DNA from: RPQJ01 sp963706755
Lineage (GTDB): Bacteria; Pseudomonadota; Gammaproteobacteria; Steroidobacterales; Steroidobacteraceae
Direction of reading: 5' to 3'
Assembly (NCBI GenBank): GCA_963706755.1
Contig: CAVPNH010000016.1
Coordinates: 124,001-188,000 of the forward strand
Length of the DNA: 64,000 nt
The position numbers and the translations under genes are program-made. Shown here one piece after another: positions 18,309 through 30,652 of this stretch (positions are counted from its first letter, which is position 1; every line of letters begins with the position of its first letter). Under the pieces are notes generated by a model that did no database searches, was not told where the DNA came from, and saw only the letters and a program-made list of their open reading frames with translations.

Positions 18309-19447
18309 TGGGTCCTCTCGAGGGCACGCGCATCATCGAACTCGCCGGCATCGGCCCGGGCCCGTTCTGCGGCATGCTGCTCGCGGACTTCGGCGCCGAG
18401 GTCGTGCTGGTGGACCGCAAGGGCGGCTCGCTGCCGTTCAACGCGCAACCGAAGTACGACCTGACGCGGCGCGGCAAGCGCTCCATCGCCGTGGACCTGA
18501 AGCAGCCGGGCGCCGCCGAGGTCGTGCTGCGGCTCGTCGAGCAGTCCGACGGTCTCATCGAGGGCTTCCGTCCGGGCGTGATGGAGCGGCTGGGCCTCGG
18601 TCCCGACGTGTGCCTGGCCCGAAATCCACGGCTGGCCTACGGGCGGCTCACCGGCTGGGGCCAGGACGGGCCGCTGGCACAGGCCGCCGGACACGACATC
18701 AACTATGTCGCCTTGAGCGGCATCCTGTATCACGGCGGTCATCGCGATTCGACGCCGGCGGTACCGCCGACGGTGGTCGGGGACGTGGGCGGCGGCGCGA
18801 TGTTCATGGCGGTCGGCCTGCTCGCCGCGATCCTGAGTGCCCGCGCCACCGGTCGCGGGCAGGTGATCGACACCGCGATTACGGACAGCTGCGCGCTCAT
18901 GAGCACGCTCGTGCAGGGCCTGCGCGCGCAGCACCTGTGGGCGGACCGGCGGCAGTCGAACGCGCTGGATGGCGGCGCCCACTGGTACGACTGTTACCAG
19001 TGCGCGGATGGCGAGTGGATTTCCGTGGGCGCGCTCGAGCCGCAGTTCTACCGGCTGCTGGTCGAGAAGTGCGGGCTCGCGGGCGAGGGGCTGGAATCGG
19101 CGCAGTTCGACGTCGCGCGCTGGCCGGAACTCAAGGCCCGCATGGCGACGTTGTTCCTCTCGAAGACCCGCGCCGAGTGGTGCACGCTGCTCGAGGGTAC
19201 GGACGTCTGCTTCGCCCCGGTGCTCAGCTTCGCGGAAGCGCCCGGGCATCCGCACAACCGTGCGCGCGGAGCCTATGTGGAACTCGGCGGCGTCACCCAG
19301 CCGGCCCCGGCGCCGAAGTTCGGGGCAACGCCGGCCGAGGTTCGCTCCCCGCCCGCCGGCATCGGCGAACATTCGCTCGCGCTGCTCGAGGCGGCCGGGT
19401 ATTCCGCGATCGAGATCGAGGCGCTCAGGTCATCGGGGGTGGTGTAA
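18308..19447 (+). CDS. Class III CoA-transferase (CaiB/BaiF, alpha-methylacyl-CoA racemase-like)
   Basis: 379-aa CaiB/BaiF-family protein. GTRIIELAGIGPGPFCGMLLADFGAEVV at the N-terminus is the canonical CoA-binding start, with a region VALSGILYHGG and the catalytic-Asp neighbourhood GDVGGGAMFMAVGL. The sequence is closer in feel to alpha-methylacyl-CoA racemase (GPFCGMLLADFGA, LTGWGQDGPLAQAAGHDINY) than to formyl-CoA transferase. Racemase and transferase cannot be told apart by eye. It overlaps the acyl-CoA dehydrogenase stop, so both probably act in branched-chain or sterol side-chain beta-oxidation (inference). Confidence 0.9.
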   Translation: MGPLEGTRIIELAGIGPGPFCGMLLADFGAEVVLVDRKGGSLPFNAQPKYDLTRRGKRSIAVDLKQPGAAEVVLRLVEQSDGLIEGFRPGVMERLGLGPDVCLARNPRLAYGRLTGWGQDGPLAQAAGHDINYVALSGILYHGGHRDSTPAVPPTVVGDVGGGAMFMAVGLLAAILSARATGRGQVIDTAITDSCALMSTLVQGLRAQHLWADRRQSNALDGGAHWYDCYQCADGEWISVGALEPQFYRLLVEKCGLAGEGLESAQFDVARWPELKARMATLFLSKTRAEWCTLLEGTDVCFAPVLSFAEAPGHPHNRARGAYVELGGVTQPAPAPKFGATPAEVRSPPAGIGEHSLALLEAAGYSAIEIEALRSSGVV

Positions 19448-19609
19448 GGTACGCTTCCCCGCGCAGCAGGACCGCGAAGTCGCCTTTGGGTTCGCCTGCG
19501 TGAGCGGCGCCCGCCAGTTGATCCGTCATGGTATCCGGAGCGTAGAATCGGCGCCTCGGGCCCGCAATACGGTCCGGTCGGTTTGCACTGCAGGTCTCAA
19601 GGGGGCGCC

Positions 19610-20086
19610 ATGACGGACACGGTTCTCGATGCGGTACAGAAGCATCCCTTCACCGAGGGGATCACGCCCGAGCACTGCGCGACGCTCGCAAGCCTCGGCC
19701 GGCGGGTGAGTTTCGGCAAGGACGAGATCATCTTTCGCGAAGGCGACCCAAAGCACGAGTTCTTCCTGCTGCTCACCGGGCGGGTAGCGCTCGAGATGGC
19801 AGTGCAGGACAAGACGCTGCGCGTGCATGTCGTCGAGGGCGGGGACGAACTCGGCTGGTCGGCGGTGCTGATGGGCGGCGGCAAGCGCTTTCAGGCGCGG
19901 GCGCTGGAGCCCGTCGAGGCGCTGGCCTTCGATGGCTACAAGCTGCTCGAAATCTGCCGCGCCGACAACGCGTTCGGCTACAAGATCATGCACCGGATGC
20001 TGGCGACGGTGTCCGAGCGCCTGCAGGCCGCGCGCCTGCAGGTCCTCGACAGGTATTCGCCGATCGCGAAGAAGGCCGGCGCCTAG
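19610..20086 (+). CDS. Single-domain cyclic nucleotide-binding protein
   Basis: 158-aa protein consisting of one cNMP-binding domain: GRRVSFGKDEIIFREGDPKHEFFLLLTGRVALEM, VVEGGDELGWSAVLMGG (phosphate-binding cassette region) and a C-terminal helix. Unlike CRP/FNR it has no DNA-binding helix-turn-helix. The cassette lacks the Arg usual in true cAMP binders (GWSAVLM instead of GExAL...R), so ligand binding is uncertain. ATG at 19610 follows AAGGGGGC. It ends 15 bp from the convergent GH81 gene. Confidence 0.8.
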   Translation: MTDTVLDAVQKHPFTEGITPEHCATLASLGRRVSFGKDEIIFREGDPKHEFFLLLTGRVALEMAVQDKTLRVHVVEGGDELGWSAVLMGGGKRFQARALEPVEALAFDGYKLLEICRADNAFGYKIMHRMLATVSERLQAARLQVLDRYSPIAKKAGA

Positions 20087-20101
20087 CCCGCTGGTTCCAG
20101 G

Positions 20102-22456
20102 TCAGCGGGCCCGCGCCAGGGCGCGTGGTGCAACGTCGATGGTCTTGCCCGTGCTGAAGGTCACCCGGATCGCGTTGTCGCCGGCGTTGTAGGCGAGGTA
20201 GGTCTGGGCGCCGCTCTTGTCCTTGAACACGGCGTACAGCGGCGTGTCTGCGGTGACGGAGAAGTCGGGCGCGCCCATCTCCTGCAGGCTGTGTACCCAG
20301 TAGAGCGTACGTGTGCGGGTATCGCCGAATTCGACGCTGCCGCGGCGATTCCATAGAGCGAGCGCGGCGTCGGGATCCGCCAGGGCGAAAAACGAGACGA
20401 GCACGTCCTGCCAGACGTCCGCGGGCGTGCCGTCGGTCGCGCCGTTCTTCTCGTAGGTCTTCACCTCTCCGGGGAGCGCGTCCATGGTCTTGCGGATGAA
20501 GGCCGGATCCGCGCCGAGGTAAGTGGACGCCGGCGTGAACGGCAGCAGGTTGATTCCGAGGATCTGGCGCGGCTCCTGGGTCCACCAGGTGTTGTAGGCG
20601 TACTTGCCGCCGAACACCATGCTGGCGAAGGGCTTGCCGAATTCGGGCGCGAGTACCTGGCGGTTCAGATCGAACCAGTACTGCTGCACCGACGCGATCT
20701 CGCTCGTGTAGAGATAGATCCCGAGGTCCCTGAGCCTGCGATTGCCGGTCGCTTCTCCCCAGAGGATCAGGCCCGCCCACGCGTTCACGGCCTCCGACGA
20801 CGACTCCTGGTTGTTGCCGGCATCGAAGTCCGCGTCGCCCGAGGCCCAGGAATGGCCTTCGTACGGGTCGAAGTTCCTGAGGAACGGGAAATCCGCGCGG
20901 CCGCGCTCGTCGTTCGCTACGTCGGCGATGATCTTGCCGACCATGCCCCCCCATTTCTCGTTCGAGGCCCAGGCTGGATCCCTGAGCGCGACGTGGGCCG
21001 ACGCCATGATCCAGTAGCCGTAGTGGAAGTGGTGGTCGTTCATGTTGGTGACGCTGTTGTACTCCTGCGGCAACCCGATGAAGGTTCCGAGGCTGCTGTC
21101 CTGCGCGAAGTAGTACGCGTGCTCGCCGTCGAACCACGATTCCAGGCGGTCCTTAAGCGTTGCGAGAAGCGAATCGCGCGTCTTCATCTGGCCTTCGGCT
21201 TCGGCGACGCTCATCAGCTGCGCGACCGCGCCGAGCGCCTTGCCGATCCAGTACGTGCCGCGGCCCTGCTTCGTGAACAGCTGGTTCGACTTCGCGTAGT
21301 CGCCGACCAGCAGGCTGTCGACGCTTTCCTTGCTGGCGGGGTTTTCGAGGCCGGCCCAGAGCGGCACGACACCGTTGTAGGTGCGGCTGACTGTGAAACT
21401 GTTGCCCGGGATCAACCGGATCGAACCGCGCACGGACTCGAACTGATGCTGCGACGAGGGTGTCGGCGATATGCCCGACCACTGGTGCGGGTACAGCCCC
21501 ATGAACGTCGTCAGGTTCTGGCCTTCCATTGCCACGGTATCGATGCGGAAAGTCGTCTTTACGCTGCTGGCCTTCTCGTCGTATGCCCATTCGACGCGCG
21601 TGTCTTTCGGGAAGGCGTAGGCGACGGCCAGGAAGCCGCGGATCGTCGCCTCACGATCGTCCGGCAGGCCGGCGACCGAGAAGAAGCGGGATGCTGCGGG
21701 CAGGCGCAGCACCAGCTCCGTTGGCTGGGTCCAATCCCAGGTGGCACCGGTAGGCGCGAAAATCGCATACGAATGCCCATCCACCGAGAACGCGGCGACG
21801 CGGCTGTCATGGCCGGGATCCTGTGGGTTGGACAGCACCCGGGGCTTGGCGGCGAGGCGGAAGCGCACGTCTCCCTTGCTCAGCTCGTAATAACTGAACG
21901 GACTTCCGTGCAGCACAGTGACTTTCAGCGCGTCGCCTTCGGCGGCGGCCATCGTGATCCGTGCAAGCCAGTCCGAGAATCCGGAAAGCCTCGCGTCCCT
22001 GGGCTTGAAGCCCAGCGGAGCGACCACGACGGCGGGCACATGCGGATACGAGAGCTCGACCTTCCTGCCGCCGCCCTCGACCGCGACGCGTTTCGTCGGA
22101 AGGCCGAGTTCGAAGCCTTCCTCCGTCGCCCGGTAGGTCATCGGATGCGCGTGGATCGGTTGTGACCAGCGCAGGAACATCACGGAGGAATACCACTGGT
22201 TGGTCGGCGCAGCCTTGCCGACCGCGTCGCCGCTCCGGTATTCCGCCTTGGGTAACGCGGCGTCTGCGCCGAGCATGCCGCCTTTGGGCTTCGTGTAATA
22301 CGCTCCGAGCCCGAGGGCGACGGCGCCATCCGGCGGCGTCGCGGCGGGGGCGGCCCCTGCAGCACAGAGCAGCGTCAGGCACGCGGCGGCAACCGTCGCG
22401 ACGGCAGCGCGTCCCGATGCACGCCGTGCTCCATGGATCGAATCGACTTCGCGCAT
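20102..22456 (-). CDS. GH81 endo-beta-1,3-glucanase
   Basis: ~784-aa glycoside hydrolase family 81 enzyme, which cuts beta-1,3-glucan chains by inversion. Signatures are NDHHFHYGYWIMAS (~475, proposed acid Asp), DPYEGHSWASG and GNNQESSSEAVNAW (~550, catalytic Glu pair), plus GLYPHQWSG in the N-terminal beta-sandwich half. A signal peptide (VATVAAACLTLLCAAGAAPA) predicts export. ATG 22456 is preferred because GAGG lies 9 nt before it; the ATG at 22465 abuts that GAGG. It is the last gene of the minus-strand glucan unit, directly after the porin stop. Intact. Confidence 0.93.
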   Translation of the reverse strand: MREVDSIHGARRASGRAAVATVAAACLTLLCAAGAAPAATPPDGAVALGLGAYYTKPKGGMLGADAALPKAEYRSGDAVGKAAPTNQWYSSVMFLRWSQPIHAHPMTYRATEEGFELGLPTKRVAVEGGGRKVELSYPHVPAVVVAPLGFKPRDARLSGFSDWLARITMAAAEGDALKVTVLHGSPFSYYELSKGDVRFRLAAKPRVLSNPQDPGHDSRVAAFSVDGHSYAIFAPTGATWDWTQPTELVLRLPAASRFFSVAGLPDDREATIRGFLAVAYAFPKDTRVEWAYDEKASSVKTTFRIDTVAMEGQNLTTFMGLYPHQWSGISPTPSSQHQFESVRGSIRLIPGNSFTVSRTYNGVVPLWAGLENPASKESVDSLLVGDYAKSNQLFTKQGRGTYWIGKALGAVAQLMSVAEAEGQMKTRDSLLATLKDRLESWFDGEHAYYFAQDSSLGTFIGLPQEYNSVTNMNDHHFHYGYWIMASAHVALRDPAWASNEKWGGMVGKIIADVANDERGRADFPFLRNFDPYEGHSWASGDADFDAGNNQESSSEAVNAWAGLILWGEATGNRRLRDLGIYLYTSEIASVQQYWFDLNRQVLAPEFGKPFASMVFGGKYAYNTWWTQEPRQILGINLLPFTPASTYLGADPAFIRKTMDALPGEVKTYEKNGATDGTPADVWQDVLVSFFALADPDAALALWNRRGSVEFGDTRTRTLYWVHSLQEMGAPDFSVTADTPLYAVFKDKSGAQTYLAYNAGDNAIRVTFSTGKTIDVAPRALARAR

Positions 22457-22467
22457 GTGCTGCATCC

Positions 22468-23817
22468 TCAGAACTTAAGGTTTATGCCGAGGGTCAGGTG
22501 ATTGGCCGATTCGGTGGCGCGCGGGTCCGCGTCTCCGAAGGCCGTGTTGCTCGGCATGCCCAACGGCGCCGGGCCCTGTCGCCCGAACATCGTCCGGCCG
22601 AGCCCGCCGTAGACCTCGACCGTCACGCCCTTGAACATCGGAATTTCAGGCACCGTCCGGTAGACGCCGAGGTTCAGGAACGTCGCCGTGTTGCTCTGGC
22701 CCCACTCGGTCGGCGTCTTCGTGTATGCCTTGTTCATGCGGACCCCGCCGAGCGTGAAGCTCCACAGCTTCCAGGCGTAGGCCGCGCCCGCGAACACGTC
22801 GTACTCCGTGGCGTCGTGCAGCTTCTTGTCGCTGGCGTAGTTGAACCCCGGCTGATCCCAGAAGCAGTCGCTCGCCACCGGCGACACGGGGCCGTAATCG
22901 CACTGCTGCTGCTGGCCCGACCACCAGTCCTGCTTGACGCCGTAGGTGAAACTCCAGGTCGGGTTCATCCAGTACTTGCCCTGGAGAACCAGCACGTGTT
23001 GGGACGGCTTCTTGTATCCAGGCGAGCTCTCCGGGCCATTGGTGTCGCCCTGCGCTCCGTAGAATGCGCCCTTCATGAATGAACTCTGCCGGCCGCCGCT
23101 GCTGTACTGGTAGATCGCCTCGATGAGGTTCTTCTCGTTGGAGTACTGGATGAACCCCTCGTAGATCTTCGGCGACGGCGGCGCGACCACCGTGGAGGAC
23201 GGGTTGAGCGGCTTGCGCTCGTCGGCCCTGCCGGCGGTGCCTTCGAAACGGATCTTGCCGCGGCCGATCTCGAAGTCCCGGGTGGCGAGCCGCACGGCCT
23301 CCGGTATCACACCATAGCCGGCACCCGACTCGGCCCAGGGACTCGACAGGCCCAGCGGGTACGCGAAGTCGTCGAGGCGTGTCCAGGCGCGGGAGGTCAT
23401 CTTGCCGACCACCAGCGAACCGACTTGCGGATGCGAAATGCCGGCGTAGAGGTCGATGACGTAATTGTCGTAGATGTCCGGTCCGCTGTTGCGCACGCGA
23501 CCCGTGACCCGGCCCTCGACATGAATTGCGTTGTCGAATTCGTGGGTCAGGCCGAGTGCCAACTGTGCCAGGCCGAGGTTGTGGGTGTGGAAACCGGTAT
23601 CGCCCGGCTGGTTCAACATCGGGGTCGGCGGGTTCAAGACGCCGCGCGGGTCAAAGGTGGACTTGTTCACGAGTCCGTCGGAGCAGTTGTCGCACATCGA
23701 GAACTCGTCCTTCGCGAATCCCGCGACCTCCAGGGGGCCGAACTGCTCGGCCAGCGCCGGGGCGGCCAGCAGCACCGTGGCGGCTGCCAGGGATCGACTG
23801 AAGGCGTTGATGTTCAC
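22468..23817 (-). CDS. Outer-membrane porin-like beta-barrel protein
   Basis: ~449-aa outer-membrane protein: signal VNINAFSRSLAAATVLLAAPALA cut before EQFGPLEV, alternating amphipathic strands (GKIRFEGTAGR, FIQYSNEKNLIEAIYQYSS, VLVLQGKYWMNPTWSFTYGVK), and a C-terminal strand HLTLGINLKF ending in Phe, the BAM signal. GTG at 23817 with GGGAG is chosen; the frame opens further upstream without a signal. A periplasmic or surface CDNC motif (~residue 38) is unusual for a porin. I do not recognise a named family. Its position between GH17 and GH81 genes suggests uptake of beta-glucan oligosaccharides in place of a TonB receptor. Confidence 0.75.
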   Translation of the reverse strand: MNINAFSRSLAAATVLLAAPALAEQFGPLEVAGFAKDEFSMCDNCSDGLVNKSTFDPRGVLNPPTPMLNQPGDTGFHTHNLGLAQLALGLTHEFDNAIHVEGRVTGRVRNSGPDIYDNYVIDLYAGISHPQVGSLVVGKMTSRAWTRLDDFAYPLGLSSPWAESGAGYGVIPEAVRLATRDFEIGRGKIRFEGTAGRADERKPLNPSSTVVAPPSPKIYEGFIQYSNEKNLIEAIYQYSSGGRQSSFMKGAFYGAQGDTNGPESSPGYKKPSQHVLVLQGKYWMNPTWSFTYGVKQDWWSGQQQQCDYGPVSPVASDCFWDQPGFNYASDKKLHDATEYDVFAGAAYAWKLWSFTLGGVRMNKAYTKTPTEWGQSNTATFLNLGVYRTVPEIPMFKGVTVEVYGGLGRTMFGRQGPAPLGMPSNTAFGDADPRATESANHLTLGINLKF

Positions 23818-23895
23818 AGTGTTCTCCCGCAGCAACTGTTCTAGGCGGTCATTCGTTCGTCGGAGCGCAGGGGCAGGCAATGGGGCGCTCGCCGG

Positions 23896-25632
23896 TCAGG
23901 GGCCGTTGTAGTAGCCGGCGCCCTGGTACGTGTCAGGGGGGGGTGCACGGGCTGCCGGCGGCCGGCGTGTCGCACAGGGCGTAACGTGGTGCTCTCGCCG
24001 CGGTCCAGAGGCCCCAGCCGTCGTCGATGCCCTTCCATGCTTCGTCGAAGGCCTCGAAGAAGAAGATCGTCACGGGCCCGCCCGGCGACCCAGGTACCGG
24101 CGACCCACGCCACGAATTCATCAGGTCGTAGTACCACTTCTCGTTCACCGGGAGCGCCGTGTAGGTCTCAATGGCCGGGGGAGGATTGGGCGGCACGGCC
24201 GGTCTGCACGGCCTTCCACCCGGTCTCGCCGATCGTGATCGGCAGCGTGTCGCCGGTCTTTACCCTCACACCGGCCGCGTTCGTGTAGTCGTAGTCCGCG
24301 ACCTGGCTGTACGTGGACTGGGCCCGCGCGAGCGACGCATTCATCATCGCCGCCGCCCGCGCCTGGCCGGCCGGGACCCCGGTCTGCTTCCAGTCCCATC
24401 CGCCGTCGTTCAGGATCGGATAGGTGTGGATCGCGACGAAATCGATGATCGGCAGGATCGTGTCGGGGATGCACCACGGCCCTCTCGTTGCCGTGTCCGG
24501 CGTCAGGCCCGCGAAGAACGTCCAGTCATCTTCGGTGGTGACCGGCTGCGTCACGCTGCTGCGCACGCGCGTGATGTAGTTCGCGAGGCAGCATCGTGGG
24601 CATGTATGTCGAAAAGAACGAGGTTTCGTTTCCGACCGCGACCGCGACGACGATGTCCCTGTATTGGTTGGCGAGAGCGATCGCCCGGTTGATCTGGGTG
24701 TCGTTGAAGCCGGCCGGGTCCTGGCACGACGCCGCTGCCGCGACGGGTATGCCGGCTAGGGCGATGCCCTGCTGGAAGCGCATTTCCGGGTAGTTCGCCT
24801 GCGCGAGCCTCAGGATCTTGTCGGACACGTCATCGGCGCCGAACAGTCTCAGCAGGTTGAAGCCGGCGGTATGGAGCAGCCCGAGGTCCTGCAGGATATC
24901 GGCGTCGCTCGGGATCTCGCCGAAGGCGGGACCGTCCGCACGAAACGCGCTGTAGTTGACGGACTTGCCCGTGTAGTAGATCGAGGGTAACGGCCGGATC
25001 GTGAAGATCTCGCAGGTCACGACGACGTTCGTCACGTTGGCGGTCGCCGTTCCGGAACCATTCGCGACTGCGCAGGTCTGGCCCGCGGGCTGCTCGCGGA
25101 CGGAGACGGAGTAGGTCGAGCCGTACGGGACCGCCACCGTGAAAGTGAAGGGACCGTTTGTGGCGGTGGCAAGGGGGTTGCCGTCATTCGGCGGCACGGG
25201 CTCGGGCGTCACGGCGTTCTGCAGCACCAATGTGCCGGTGAGGCCCGAAATCGTGCCGCCGATGGTCACGTCGGACTTGCATGAAACAGTGACGGACTTG
25301 ACGTCGGCGGTCGCCGTTCCGAAACCGTTCGTGACGATGCAGACCTGGCCCAGGGGCTGCGTCTGGACGGTAACGGTGTAGCCCGTGCCGTATGCAATCG
25401 AGAGCCCGAACGTAAACGAACCGTTGGCCGTCAGGGAGAGCTTGTCGTTCGCGTTGTTCAGCAGCACGACCGTGCCCGTGAGGCCCGCGACCGTACCGCC
25501 GATTTTCACGTACGCAGGGTGATCCTGGTAACTCTGGCTGGAGCCGCAGGCCGCGAGGACCAGGCAGGCACCGAGAGCGGCGACCCGGGCGACGGAGCTG
25601 CGTCGCGAAGCAACGGTTGGATTGGTGTTCAC
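23896..25632 (-). CDS. GH17 beta-1,3-glucanase-type lipoprotein with two N-terminal beta domains; three frameshifts
   Basis: Lipoprotein signal ending LVLAAC (Cys ~25), start GTG 25632 after AGGGGGAG (ATG 25650 possible). Two similar ~85-aa domains follow (IGGTVAGLTGTVVLLNN... and IGGTISGLTGTLVLQN...). A GH17 domain comes next with acid/base in AVAVGNETS, nucleophile in TIGETGW and the late motif FFFEAFDEAWKG. The frame breaks near 24585 (extra C; NYITRVRSSV continues), near 24200, and at an eight-C run (23936-23943 on the plus strand as G). Past that run the natural end DTYQGAGYYNGP with stop at 23896 is recovered. First gene after the LacI-type operator. Likely outer-membrane or periplasmic glucan hydrolase or transglycosylase. 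Confidence 0.82.
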
Positions 25633-25725
25633 CGGTGTACTCCCCCTCATCGCGGTACGCAGGCCCCGGCTCCAACAAGTCCAGGGCGCCCTGCGGCGCG
25701 CTTCTGCGCCGACCATGAATATTCT

Positions 25726-25769
25726 GAAAGCGCTTGCAGAAACTAACCAACTGCCGCCATCCTTGTCAA
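25726..25769 (-). promoter_or_regulatory. Promoter with LacI-type operator for the GH17-porin-GH81 unit
   Basis: On the minus strand: TTGACA (25764-25769), 18 bp, TAGTTT (25740-25745), then the near-palindrome GCAAGCGCTTTC (25726-25737). The operator core AGCGCT fits a LacI-family central CG site. It covers the expected transcription start, so repression by occlusion is likely. The same arrangement occurs at 27093-27141 and 41408-41456. Confidence 0.8.
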
Positions 25770-25909
25770 TCGCGTTTGATATCGCGACCCGTTAATATCG
25801 TCCGCCGCTGCATTTATGCTGCGGCGCCGCACGGCGCGGGGGCCGCAAAGAGCGCGAAACAGGCGCGCGTACCGCTGCGGAGCTTGGGCAAGAAAAGGCG
25901 AGGCAAAGG

Positions 25910-26956
25910 ATGCGTCGATCGGAACTGGAGCGTCGCGTGGCAGCCGCTTCGAACGGCTCGACCGTGACGCTTGAGATGGTGGCGAAGGAGGCCGGGGTCT
26001 CGCCGAGCACGGTCTCGCGCATCCTGAACGGCACCGCCCGGGTTCGCGAGGCGAAGGTGCGGGCCGTCGAGGCCGCCATCGCCAAGCTGCAGTTCATGCC
26101 GAACCCGGTGGCGCGTTCGCTGGCGGGCGGGAAGTCCATGAGCGTCGGTGTGGTGGTCCAGGCCATCGACAGCCCCTTCTACGGGGAGGCCCTGGCGGCG
26201 ATCGAAAAGGGCCTGTTGCGCTCCAGTTACTCCGCGCTGTTCGTGAGCGGCCACTGGCGCGAGCCCGACGAGCGCAGGTGCATCGACCACCTGATGAGCC
26301 GGCGCGTCGAAGGCATCATTCTGATGAACAGCTGCCTGGCGGCCCCGGAACTGGTCCATCTGTCCCGCAACATGCCCCTGGTCCTCACCGGGCGTGAGGT
26401 CGCGGGCGACCGCATCTGCTCGCTCGACGCGGACAGTACGCCGGGCGCCCGCCTCGCGACCGAGTACCTCATCGGCCAGGGGCACCGGCGAATCGCGTTC
26501 ATCACCGGGCCGGAGGATCACCCCGACGCCGTCCAGCGCATGAATGGCTACAAGGCGTCCCTTGCTGCCCACAAGATCGCGTTCGACAGGAAGCTGGTCG
26601 TTCCGGGCGACTATTCCGATGCAGGCGGTCACGCCGCGATGAACCAGTTGCTCGACTCGGGGGCGAAATTCACCGCGGTATTCGCCGCAAACGACCAGAC
26701 CGCCTATGGTGCGATGCTGGCGCTGTACCGCCGTGGCCTCAAGGTGCCGCAGGACGTCTCGCTGGTCGGTTTCGACGACACGCCGACCTCGTCATTCACG
26801 ATTCCTCCGCTCACGACCGTCCATCGGTCCATCAAGGCAATCGGCGGGGGCGCGGCCGAGGCGATGATCGACCTGATCGAGGGTCGGGTGCCAGTCGCGA
26901 AGGTACCTTCGCCGACCCTCGCGATCCGCGAGTCGACGCGCCCGTTGCGCGGCTGA
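25910..26956 (+). CDS. LacI-family transcriptional regulator of the beta-glucan locus
   Basis: 348-aa LacI/GalR regulator with a ~20-aa extension before the helix-turn-helix. HTH: MVAKEAGVSPSTVSRILNG (~24-42). The hinge helix NPVARSLAGGKS (~64-75) inserts into the central CG of the operator in this family. The effector domain starts VGVVVQAIDSPFYGE and ends with VPQDVSLVGFDDTPTSSFTIPPLTTVHRS, a typical sugar-binding core. It lies between the two arms of the glucan locus, divergent from the GH17 unit and next to three palindromes it would be expected to bind. The inducer is presumably a glucan-derived sugar (inference). The ribosome site (AAAGG) is weak. Confidence 0.92.
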   Translation: MRRSELERRVAAASNGSTVTLEMVAKEAGVSPSTVSRILNGTARVREAKVRAVEAAIAKLQFMPNPVARSLAGGKSMSVGVVVQAIDSPFYGEALAAIEKGLLRSSYSALFVSGHWREPDERRCIDHLMSRRVEGIILMNSCLAAPELVHLSRNMPLVLTGREVAGDRICSLDADSTPGARLATEYLIGQGHRRIAFITGPEDHPDAVQRMNGYKASLAAHKIAFDRKLVVPGDYSDAGGHAAMNQLLDSGAKFTAVFAANDQTAYGAMLALYRRGLKVPQDVSLVGFDDTPTSSFTIPPLTTVHRSIKAIGGGAAEAMIDLIEGRVPVAKVPSPTLAIRESTRPLRG

Positions 26957-27092
26957 CGGACTCCGCGAGCCGGTCGCGGCGGCGAATTCGTGCCCCACGC
27001 AGTCGCCGGTCCGGACGATGGCTGCGGGCACGCCAGGAGCCACGAGGCGCCGGCGCCTGTCGCGCTGCAGCAAAATTTGCCCCGCCGGTTGG

Positions 27093-27141
27093 TTGACACG
27101 AGCGACAAGCGCTGTGCTAGATTTGCTTTGAAAGCGCTTTC
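27093..27141 (+). promoter_or_regulatory. Promoter with perfect LacI-type operator upstream of the first module-array lipoprotein
   Basis: TTGACA (27093-27098), 19 bp, TAGATT (27118-27123), then the perfect palindrome GAAAGCGCTTTC (27130-27141). A second AGCGCT core (27108-27113, in the promoter spacer) lies 25 bp upstream and could be an auxiliary site. The first start codon of the long plus-strand unit is ~100 bp downstream. Confidence 0.85.
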
Positions 27142-27241
27142 GTAGATGCGCTCTTCGATGACTGCGCAGGCCGCTACGGTGCAGCTTGAAGCGTCACGCG
27201 ACAATTGACCGGGGGTTTCGATGTCTTGTAAGGAGCAGGCA

Positions 27242-30541
<3,300 letters not shown>

Positions 30542-30652
30542 CACCGAGGCGGTAGCGTCTTTGCAAAGCACTCGACGTATGCCGCCTATGCAGAGACGCC
30601 GGCCGCCGCTTGCAGGACTGATGGGCCCGCTCGTCACCGCGGGACCGGTCAA